From Symsagittifera roscoffensis (taxonomy: Eukaryota > Xenacoelomorpha > Acoela > Convolutidae), in NCBI RefSeq assembly GCF_963678635.1, contig NC_087067.1:43625829-43685828 (forward strand): a stretch of 60,000 nucleotides of DNA, written 5' to 3'. Position numbers and translations under genes: made by a program. Positions 52,190 through 60,000 of this stretch are shown here, one piece after another. A model generated the notes under the pieces. The model had not been told where the DNA came from. It made no database searches and was given only the letters and a program-made list of their open reading frames with translations. Position 1 is the stretch's first letter; every line of letters starts with the position of its first letter.

Positions 52190-53207
52190 TCGAGCATCAG
52201 TTTCATTCTAGTTAAGTTTCATTTTTCGCCATTCGGATTAAAGATTTTCAAAAAAGCAGAGGCCTGAATATTAACAAGCTGATTTCCAGATGTATACTTA
52301 GTAGCGAGCTAATGGCAGGCCTCTGTATAATAAGATCAACACGTCACATTTTAAAAAATTTCGAGAGTACTGATTAAAAAACAATCGAGACATTAATTTG
52401 ACTTGCGGGAACTCAAAGAGATCTAGTTTTAAAATTAACCGCCGAAGAAGAATAAATAACAATGAGATTTCCAGATATCTTAATTTGTAACTCGTTTAAT
52501 TTCAACTGCTAAAAAGATACGAAAACAAAAAAGGTAATAACTCAACAAAAAAAATTCAAAATTTATTTGACTTTTTTATTGTTGCGATTACTAGATACTT
52601 GCCGTAAAAAGAAATACAATGATTTTCTGCAAAAATGTCTCAAATTTTTTTCTATCCTCTTGAACTGGTCTGAACTTTAACAAATGGCTTAATTTTGATA
52701 GCATTTTTACCGTTAATTTTTCCTAGGATTCTTTGGGTTAAAAAGACCAGTCAACTTTATTTTCGCGCCGTGGTGAGACTTAGGCTCGCAATTTTCTGGC
52801 TAGAAATGTGAAGAGTTAACCCAACGCCACGTCGAATATACTGTGTATTCTATTTTACATTTTGAAATAAAGGAAAAACATTCAAACGTTCAGAAAAACA
52901 GCAACCTGAATTTACGCAAAAACTGATGAGACATTCGTTGAAACCCCCAAAAAAAGAATGAACAGCCATCAGATTGCTAGATGACTCATTTTGAAAACCG
53001 ATTGATGAATTTCAACTAAAAATAGCTACGGTAATTTTAAAAACAATTGGAATAAAACAAAGTCAAAAACTCAAAATTTAAGTATCTGTTTTACTGCTGG
53101 AATTGCTGGAGATTTTGCGGAAACTTGAGGTACAATGATTTAAAACAGCCACCCAATCGAAACTGCTATTAGCTTCAAACTTTTACGGGACAAATACAGA
53201 GCTATAC

Positions 53208-53280
53208 TACCCGCGATGAGATTCGAACGCGCAATCTTCTGGATAAGAGCCAGACGCCTTATCCATTAGGCCACGCTGGC
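53208..53280 (-). pseudogene. tRNA-like copy with anticodon CTT (Lys)
   Basis: Same anticodon arm as the copy at 45711 (loop CTCTTAT) with the same acceptor and T-arm lesions, so it belongs to one sub-lineage. Confidence 0.75.
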
Positions 53281-54160
53281 TGGATCATCAGTTTCAATAT
53301 AGTTATGTTTTATTTTTCGCCATTCGGATTAAAGATTTTCAAAGAAGCAGGGGCCTGAAATTTAACAAGCTGATTTCCAGATGTAGACTTAGTAGCGAGC
53401 TATTAGCAGGCCTCTGTATAATAAGTTCAACACGTCACATTTTAAAAAATTTCGAAAGAACTGATTAAAAAATAATCGAGACAATAACCTGACTTGCGGG
53501 AACTCAAAGAGATCTAGTTTTAAAATTTTTTGAACAAATTTTTTTTGACCAGCCTCGGGTAACCGCCGAAGAAGAATAAATAACAATGAGATTTCCAAAT
53601 ATTTTAATTTGTAACTCGTTTAATTTCAACTGCTAAAAAGATACGAAAACAAAAAAGGTAATAACTCAACAAAAAAATTCAGTTTATTTGACTTTTTTAT
53701 TGTTGCGATTACTAGATACTTGCCGTAAAAAGAAATACAATGATTTTCTGCAAAAATGTCTCAAATTTTTTTTCTATCCTCTTGAACTGGTCTGAACTTT
53801 AACAAATGGCTTTATTTTGATAGCATTTTTACCGTTAATTTTTCCTAGGATTCTTTGGGTTAAAAAGACCAGTCAACTTTATTTTCGCGCCGTAGTGAGA
53901 CTAAGGCTCGCAATTTTCTGGCTAGAAATGTGAATAGTTAACCCAACGCCACGTCGAATATACTGTGTATTCTATTTTACATTTTGAAATTAAGGAAAAA
54001 CATTCAAACTTTCAGTAAAACAGCAATCTGAATTTACGCAAAAACTGATGAGACATTCGTTGAAACCCCAAAAAAGAATGAACAGCCATCAGATTGCTAG
54101 ATGACTCATTTTGAAAACCGATTGATGAATTTCAACTAAAAACATAGGCGCTACGCGCAA

Positions 54161-54170
54161 TACACCGAAG
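54161..54170 (+). repeat. Left inverted terminal repeat
   Basis: TACACCGAAG, exact inverse of 58825-58834. Ten bases is short, but both copies lie exactly at the borders of the non-satellite DNA. Confidence 0.55.
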
Positions 54171-54216
54171 GCATAGAAACTGAAGCAAAAACCAAACAAC
54201 TTGAACAACTAATAAT

Positions 54217-55110
54217 TGAAGAATAACAGTTCTAGAACAAAAAATCGTACTAATACATGTATACACCAAAATTTTGCTATATCGAGAAAGAGCCTGAAAT
54301 AACAGTTCTAGAACTAAAAATCGTACTAACACATGTATAGGTTAAATTTTTGATATATCAACGAAGATCATAAAATAACACTTCTAGAACTAAAAATCGT
54401 ACTAACACATGTATAAACCAAAATTTTACTATATTGACAAAGGGCCTGAAATAACAGTTCGTGAGCTAAAAATCGTACGAACACATGTATACACCAAAAT
54501 TTTGCTATATTGGCAAAGATCATGAAATAACAGTTCGAGAGCTAAAAATCGTACTAACACATGTATACGTCAAATTTTTGCTATATTGACAAAGATCATG
54601 GAATAACAGTTCTAGAGCTAAAAATCGTACTAACACATGTATACACCAAAATTTTGCTATATTGACAAAGATCATGGAATAACAGTTCGAGAACTAAAAA
54701 TGGTACTAACACATGTATACAATAAAATTTTGATATATTGACAAAGATCATGAAATAACAGTTCGAGAACTAAAAATCGTAATAACACATGTATACACTA
54801 AAATTTTGATATATTGACATAGATCATAAAATAACAGTTCGAGAACTAAAAATGGTACTAACACATGTATACGCTAAAATATTGCTATATTGACGAAGAG
54901 CCTGAAATAACAATTCTAGAGCTAAAATCGTACTAACACATGTATACACCAATATTTTGCTATATCGACAAAGAGCCTGAATAAACGTTGTAGAACTAAA
55001 AATCTTACTAACACATATATACACCAAAATTTTGCTATATTGACAAAATGCCTGAAATATTGACAAAGGACCTGAAATAACAATCGTAGAACTAAATGTC
55101 GTACTTACGC
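54217..55110. repeat. 76-bp minisatellite, about 11-12 copies
   Basis: The word AATAACAGTTC recurs at a strict 76-bp step from about 54222 to 54910, then decays. Each unit also contains CGTACTAACACATGTATAC and ATTTTGCTATATTGAC. A 130-codon minus-strand ORF across part of it is a by-product of the repeat. Confidence 0.9.
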
Positions 55111-55554
55111 ATTGTAGATCAATTTCTATAGCTATATTAAAATACAAAAGATTGTGTTTGTATGTGTAGCAAAACGCCTCTTGTCGTTTCAATCGGCCAA
55201 TCGTATAAATTGGCATGTAGACTCATATGGGTCTCCGGAATAACTAAAAATCGTACTTACACATATACTTACAAGAAAGAGCTAAAATGAAAAAAAGCTA
55301 TTAGTCTTATTATATTGAGAAATTGTGAAGCAGTCTCAGAAATGACAGTATGTAGCAGTAAAACAATCCGAAAAACAAATCCAAAAAACAAAAAAAAATA
55401 CTTGCAAAGACATGACACAGATCTGAAAAATGTACCAATGTTGGTATTCATGAACAAAACTTCAATCAGGTAAAGATATCAGTTAAGTATTCCACGAAAT
55501 CAAGTTCAAATTCAACCTTCAAAAACCGGCAAGTAATAAAAATGACATAAAACT
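55111..55554. other. Unique spacer downstream of the gene
   Basis: AT-rich, non-repetitive sequence between the minisatellite and the stop codon of the SGNH-AlkB gene. It should contain the 3' UTR. No AATAAA on the minus strand was seen close to the stop. A 62-codon minus-strand ORF here is low complexity and not supported. Confidence 0.5.
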
Positions 55555-56974
55555 TCAACGTTCAGCGTCAAACTGATTACGGAACGTCAAATTTAAACGG
55601 ACGCCATTCCATTTCTCAATTGATCCATCGGGTGCAGTGGATCCTCTCAAGATGCTGTGCTTCCAGTCTTTCTGGCAAGCTCCGAGCATGGTAAAAACGC
55701 TACCATGTGGCAACAAAACAGAAACTTCAGAGCGCGTGGTCCCGTTTCTTTTCATTGCAAAGCGTCGGGTGGCTCCAAGGGATACGCTGGCAATGGTTGG
55801 ATAATCAGGAATACCACGTTCGTTGTCAGCGTGAAATCCAACTCCCTAAAAATACTGATAGGCAAAGTACATTTTCTATGTTATCTAATTGTTATGACGG
55901 TATTTTGTGATATTACCTCTTCGAGGGAACAATAAATGTTGATGAGGACACTGTTGAAGGAAACTTTGAGTTCTTTCTCCAACAAGGTCTTTAACAACAA
56001 CAACTGTGGTGACCAAGAATTGTTGGGCGCGTGGCGAACGCTTCCATATGAGTATGGAACCTCTGAAATCCACTTGACAGAGCGCCCGTTGACATGTGTC
56101 CAAGATTCCTGTTTGTATGATTTGTAAAGCTCTGCAAAGAGGGAATCAGCTATGCTCAAAACAGATTTATTGCAAACGTCAAGGGAAATTTGAGAGACGC
56201 CAAACACTGAAGATGAGCTGATAGTAAACGGCTGCAAAAATAAAATTATGACATTTAAGTGCTCAGTGGAATACAACAGAAAAAAAATAGAATAGACAAA
56301 AAGTATTTACCACGGCAGATGTCAAAAGAGTTAAGGATACTCTCTCACAAATTAATTTCGCCAAATTCAGGCAGCCCATTTGCGACAAATGAACACCATC
56401 GGTAGATAAATGTGTGTAGCGCAATAGTCCAACGGGAATAAATGACCAATCTGAAGACTTGATGGCTGTATCCAACGCGCGGATTTCACGGTAAAAGTCC
56501 TTGCGAACAATTGGACTAAAAATACAATGTAGTTTATTTTTTCTCTAAGCTTCATTAAAAAAACAGCAAAACCGATACCTGATGAACAATGTACATTATT
56601 ATTATTACTGAATTAGTCATTTTATGAAAATGTTACCAAAGGAGCAGTACTTCAAAGCCAGCATCGCGAAGAGGAGAAGCAAGTGACATAATCAACATAG
56701 CAAGTGTGGCCTTTGCCAAGCTCGCGAGAGAAGCATCGGTATGGGCAATGCTTGGTTGTAACACAATATCTTGTTTGCGGGGACACATGTCGTTTGCACC
56801 AACAGCAAGAATAACGCGAGCTGGTTTCAAGGCTTTTATCTCTTCGACATGAGTGTCATTGATGGTACTGACTTTCAGTCCAGATTTCACTATAACCGAC
56901 GTATCGGAAAATCTGATAAGGTATTCGTTAAATCCTTTTAACATAGAATCGCCAAACAAAACAGTGGACGTCAT
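55555..56974 (-). CDS. SGNH/GDSL hydrolase - AlkB-like dioxygenase fusion, 4 exons
   Basis: Predicted exons (minus strand): 56974-56637, 56515-56311, 56231-55917 and 55845-55555. Introns are 121, 79 and 71 bp, all GT-AG, and the frame is kept at every join, giving 382 residues. Residues 1-181 form an SGNH hydrolase domain: GDS with Ser10 as nucleophile (block I), Gly32 (block II), GAND at 59-62 (block III, Asn61), and DGVH with Asp152 and His155 (block V). Residues about 229-382 form an AlkB-like Fe(II)/2-oxoglutarate dioxygenase domain: YSYG at 241-244, FNSVLINIY at 273-281, metal ligands HAD (His291, Asp293) and His349 in WKH, and 2-oxoglutarate/substrate arginines Arg369 and Arg375 in RLNLTFR. 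SGNH enzymes hydrolyse esters. AlkB enzymes oxidatively demethylate nucleic acid or, in some cases, protein. The substrate here is unknown. No signal peptide or membrane segment is seen. The ATG lies 2 nt after a good acceptor (T-rich tract then CAG at 56979-56977), so a 5' exon upstream is possible. Confidence 0.82.
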
Positions 56975-57470
56975 TTCTGAAAAAAAAATTATATCACCAT
57001 CATTGTGTTATAGAAACCATTACAATAAATTTGAACTACGGAAAAAAGTACATTGCAAAAATATATTTGTGAAAACCAATATAAATAATAACATCGTTCT
57101 GCTCAGACGTGGGCTATGATAACGAACATTCGCTCAGAAATAAATAAACAATATTACAGTAATTAAAAATTTGTCAGCGTTTATAAAATAATCAGTCTTG
57201 TTAAAAATTAATAAAAAAGGGCGCTTAACACGTACTTGGCTTTGACAGAATGGTTTGCCAACATTATAATAACAAAATCATGCACAAAAGCTGCAACCCA
57301 AAAGCAAGTGGACAAATCTCGTTGGCAGCGTTCCCTGTAAATCGTTGTACGCTAATTGGTGATATACAGATCTTTCTGAAAATATCCTAAACAACAAAAA
57401 ATTGAAAATCATTTTTTGCTTTTAACTACATAGCTAAGAAGTAAAACATCAAATTTCACAATCAAACAAC
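56975..57470. other. 5' region of the SGNH-AlkB gene
   Basis: Non-repetitive AT-rich sequence upstream of the predicted ATG on the minus strand. A T-rich tract plus CAG just before the ATG suggests the end of a 5' intron. An upstream exon, perhaps non-coding, may lie around 57240-57360, where base composition is less AT-rich, but I cannot define it. A plus-strand 88-codon ORF overlapping exon 1 is an antisense shadow. Confidence 0.4.
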
Positions 57471-57723
57471 AAAGACGCTAACTAAATAAATAAATAAATG
57501 AACGAACAAACCAATAAATGAACGAACAAACCAAAAATAAATAAACATAAATAAATAAATGAATAAATAAATACATACATGAATAATAAATAAAAGCAAA
57601 ACTAAATGAAAGAAAATAATTAAATAAATATAGCAAAAAATATCAACGAACAAACAAAACACACCTGATAAATAAATAAACAATAAAAAAATAAATCAAT
57701 ACATAAATAAATAAATACATACA

Positions 57724-57754
<31 letters not shown>

Positions 57755-58690
57755 ACGCAAAACTGAAATGTACAAATAAGTAAATTAACATGAAAAAATA
57801 TATATCTCATGAACAAATAACCAAACAAACAGACCCATAATATAAATAAATGAAAGTAAATGAATTAAATAAATACACATACATAAATAATAAAAGCAAA
57901 ACTAAATGAAAGAAAGAATAATTAAATAAATATAGAAATAAATATCAACAAAAAAACAAAACACACCTGATAAATAAATAAGCAATAAAAAAATAAATCA
58001 ATACATAAATAAATAAATAAATACATAAATGAATACATAAATAAATAAATATATAAATAAATAAAAGCAAAAGTGAAATGTACAAATAATTAAATAGACA
58101 TGAAAAAATATATATGAACAAATAACCAAACAAACAGACCCATAATATGAATAAATGAAAATAAATAAGTGAAATAAATACACATTGATAAAAAATAAAA
58201 GCAAAACTAAATGAAAGAAAGAATAATTAAATAAATATAGAAATAAATATCAACAAATAAACAAAACACACCTGATAAATAAATAAGCAATAAAAAAATA
58301 AATCAATACATAAATAAATAAATAAATACATAAATAAATACATAAATAAATAAATAAATAAATAAATAAAAGCAAAAGTGAAATGTACAAATAATTAAAT
58401 AGACATGAAAAAAAATATATGAACAAATAACCAAACAAACAGACCCATAATATAAATAAATGAAAATAAATAAATTAAATAAATACACACGCAGAAATAA
58501 TAAAAGCAAAACTAAATGAAAGAAAGAATAATTAAATAAATAAACAAAACACGTGATAAAAATAAACAAAAATAAATATGTACATACATAAATTATAAAT
58601 AAATCTAAGCAAACTAAACATAATTAAATAAATAGAAGAACAGATAATTAAATAAATAAAGATGAACAAATAAAGAAACAAACATACGCA
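57471..58690. repeat. AAAT-rich tract with ~303-bp period
   Basis: Mostly AAAT/AATA tetranucleotide runs. A longer period is visible: CACCTGATAAATAAATAA is at about 57663, 57965 and 58270 (302 and 305 bp), with a fourth degenerate copy near 58550. Each period also has a GACCCATAATAT word. Minus-strand ORFs rich in Tyr, Leu, Ile and Phe here are translated simple repeat. Confidence 0.85.
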
Positions 58691-58824
58691 ATCACGTGAC
58701 ATAGCGCGATATAGTCCAGCCCACATGATAATTGATAACTGTGGACGTTATTTGTCGACACTTGACAACAGACAACATTAAAAAAAAAACCCGTTACACG
58801 ATACCATAACACCTTGACTAAAGT
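58691..58824. other. Unique right arm of the insertion
   Basis: Non-repetitive sequence between the AAAT tract and the right inverted end, including CACGTGAC and a run of ten A. No gene seen. Confidence 0.4.
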
Positions 58825-58834
58825 CTTCGGTGTA
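58825..58834 (-). repeat. Right inverted terminal repeat
   Basis: CTTCGGTGTA, exact inverse of the left end; satellite begins immediately after it. Confidence 0.55.
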
Positions 58835-59018
58835 AATAGCTACGGAAATTTTAAAAAATGGACTAAAACAAAGTCAAAAACTCAAAATTTTAGTATCTGT
58901 TTTACTGCTGGAATTGCTGGAGATTTTGCGGAAACTTGAGGTACAATGATTTAAAACAGCCACCCAATCGAAACTGCTATTAGCTTCAAACTTTTTCGGG
59001 ACAAATACAGAGCTATAC

Positions 59019-59091
59019 TACCCGCGATGAGATTCGAACGCGCAATCTACTGGATAGGAGCCAGACGCCTTATCCAATAGGCCACGCTGGC
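59019..59091 (-). pseudogene. tRNA-Arg(CCT) pseudogene right of the insertion
   Basis: Related to the CTT-type copies (same T arm and acceptor), but its loop is CTCCTAT, so the anticodon is CCT. The U27-A43 pair is lost and the D arm has a change. Confidence 0.7.
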
Positions 59092-59704
59092 TGGATCATC
59101 AGTTTCATTATAGTTATGTTTTATTTTTCGCCATTCGGATTAAAGATTTTCAAAGAAGCACGGGCCTGAAATTTAACAAGCCGATTTCCAGATGTAGACT
59201 TAGTAGCGAGCTAATAGCAGGCCTCTGCATAATAAGTTCAACACGTCACATTTTAAAAAAATTTCGAAAGAACTGATTAAAAAATAATCGAGAAAAAAAT
59301 CTGACTTGCGGGAACTCAAAGAGATCTAGTTTTAAAATCTTTTGAAGAAATTTTTTTTGACCAGCCTCGGGTAACCGCCGAAGAAGAATAAATAACAATG
59401 AGATTACCAGATATCTTAATTTGTAATTCGTTTAATTTCAACTGCTAAAAAGATACGAAAACAAAAAAAAAGGTAATAACTCAACAAAAAAAATTCAAAG
59501 TTTATTTAACTTATTTCTGTTGTGGTTGCTAAATACTTGCCAGAAAAAGAAATACAATGATTTTCTACGAAAATGTCTCAATTTTTTTTCTATCCTCTTG
59601 AACTGGTCTGAACTTTAACAAATGGCCTAATTTTGATAGCATGTTTTACCGTTAATTTTTCGTAGGATTCTTTGGGTTAAAAAAGACCAGTCAACTTAAT
59701 TTTC

Positions 59705-59776
59705 GCGCCGTGGCGAGACTTAGGCTTGCAATTTTCTGGCTAGAAATGTGAAGAGTTAACCCAACGCCACGTCGAA
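59705..59776 (-). pseudogene. Half-B tRNA relic right of the insertion
   Basis: Full-length relic, with the GGCGAGA and GCCACG anchors present. Confidence 0.75.
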
Positions 59777-60000
59777 TATACTGTGTATTCTATTTTACAT
59801 TTTGAAATAAAGGAAAAACATTCAAACTTTCAGTAAAACAGCAATCTGAATTTACGCAAAAACTGATGAGACATTCGTTGAAACCCCAAAAAAGAATGAA
59901 CAGCCATCAGATTGCTAGATGACTCATTTTGAAAACCCATTGATGAATTTCAACTAAAAATATCTACGGAAATTTTAAAAACAATTGGACTAAAACAAAG

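Larger units (their letters stand above)
1..54142. repeat. tRNA-Arg(CCT)-bearing tandem satellite array
   Basis: Head-to-tail units of about 1.07-1.12 kb, or 763 bp in one sub-block, fill this interval. The edge of the window cuts the array on the left. Each complete unit has two homologous halves. Half A carries the minus-strand tRNA-Arg gene and half B a decayed tRNA copy. A clear example is A = 7662-8185 and B = 8186-8728. Both halves open with AATCTGA. They then share, in the same order, an AACCGCC word, a CAGATT..GATAT word, ATTTCAACTG, a TACAATGATTT word, ACTTTA just before the tRNA, the tRNA itself, and a CATTTT..AAA stretch. The array has no protein gene; ORFs of about 60 codons recur only because the units recur. 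Confidence 0.95.
40991..54142. repeat. Array block 7: mixed units up to the insertion
   Basis: A 1.82-kb two-unit segment is repeated (tRNAs 41710/42766 and 43532/44588). From 44588 the spacing is mostly 1.11-1.12 kb, then 808 bp at 51309-52117 where a relic has been lost. Units at 46.4 and 48.6 kb pair at a 2,242-bp offset. Relics are at 45270-45341, 46393-46464, 47516-47587, 48635-48706, 49757-49828, 50872-50943, 52765-52836 and 53887-53958. Confidence 0.85.
54161..58834. mobile_element. ~4.7-kb insertion in the satellite with short inverted ends
   Basis: The satellite stops at CAACTAAAAA (54142) and resumes at AAATAGCTACGG (58834 on), the same point in the unit. The inserted DNA is bounded by TACACCGAAG (54161-54170) and its inverse CTTCGGTGTA (58825-58834). 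An 18-bp stretch at 54143-54160 between satellite and left end resembles TAGCTACGG with insertions. No transposase or reverse transcriptase is visible. It may be a non-autonomous DNA element with TA ends that carries a host-type gene. Ordinary genomic DNA caught in the array is the alternative. Confidence 0.55.
58835..60000. repeat. Satellite array resumes
   Basis: Continues from the TAGCTACGG point of half A through a tRNA pseudogene and a half-B relic, then into the next half A. It runs off the window. Confidence 0.93.

Noticed and set aside
52034-52267. 77-codon plus-strand ORF
   Set aside because: It is the translated antisense of a tRNA pseudogene and its flanks.
1-54142. tRNA-derived SINE family
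   Set aside because: Copies are head-to-tail with fixed spacing, without 3' A-tails or target-site duplications, and the tRNA is an intact gene in mid-unit.
1-54142. CRISPR-like or phage-like repeat array
   Set aside because: Units are about 0.76-1.1 kb of homologous sequence, not short repeats with unique spacers, and the genome is eukaryotic.
54824-55216. 130-codon minus-strand ORF
   Set aside because: It lies across the 76-bp minisatellite; the repeated peptide pattern follows from the DNA repeat, and 76 is not a multiple of 3.
55657-57119. Plus-strand ORFs opposite the SGNH-AlkB exons
   Set aside because: Antisense shadows; the minus strand has the catalytic motifs and in-frame splice sites.
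57462-58726. Several 60-88 codon minus-strand ORFs that look like membrane proteins
   Set aside because: Tyr/Leu/Ile/Phe-rich translation of AAAT simple sequence.
54161-58834. Retrotransposon insertion
   Set aside because: No reverse transcriptase, no LTRs and no terminal A-tail seen, and the gene contains introns. SGNH-like esterase domains do occur in some LINE ORF1 proteins, but nothing else here fits a LINE.

Overview
This is an AT-rich eukaryotic nuclear window. The tRNAs carry internal A/B boxes and no encoded CCA end, and the one protein gene has spliceosomal GT-AG introns. An invertebrate animal is my best guess, but the species cannot be read from the sequence.

From 1 to about 54,142, and again from 58,835 to the end, the window is a satellite-like tandem array. 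Its usual unit is about 1.07-1.12 kb and carries a minus-strand tRNA-Arg gene with anticodon CCT. I place 52 tRNA copies: 50 full length and 2 truncated. Thirteen match one 73-nt consensus exactly (2408, 33033, 33798, 34806, 35569, 36332, 37095, 37858, 38621, 39384, 40147, 40909, 44588). The rest carry substitutions, and a few have a changed anticodon (CCA, GTT or CTT).

The unit is itself an ancient dimer. Its two ~525-545 bp halves align in the same order along their whole length. The second half keeps a strongly decayed tRNA at the position where the first half keeps the good one (42 relics found).

Layout: 1-3.47 kb, 1.07-kb units; 3.47-6.83 kb, three near-identical 1.12-kb units with damaged tRNAs; 6.83-16.4 kb, mixed units with a 2.2-kb two-unit repeat; 16.4-27.4 kb, a higher-order duplication with 7,104-bp and 2,120-bp offsets; 27.4-33.25 kb, mixed two-unit repeats; 33.25-40.99 kb, a homogeneous run of 763-bp deletion-derivative units whose full-length tRNAs are all perfect; 41-54.14 kb, mixed units again.

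The array is interrupted at 54,161-58,834 by a ~4.7-kb insertion bounded by a 10-bp inverted repeat. It holds a 76-bp minisatellite, a compact four-exon minus-strand gene (55555-56974), and an AAAT-rich tract with a ~303-bp period. The gene encodes a predicted 382-residue protein that joins an SGNH/GDSL hydrolase domain to an AlkB-like Fe(II)/2-oxoglutarate dioxygenase domain. The expected catalytic residues of both domains are present. No other protein gene is supported; short ORFs in the array are by-products of the repeats.
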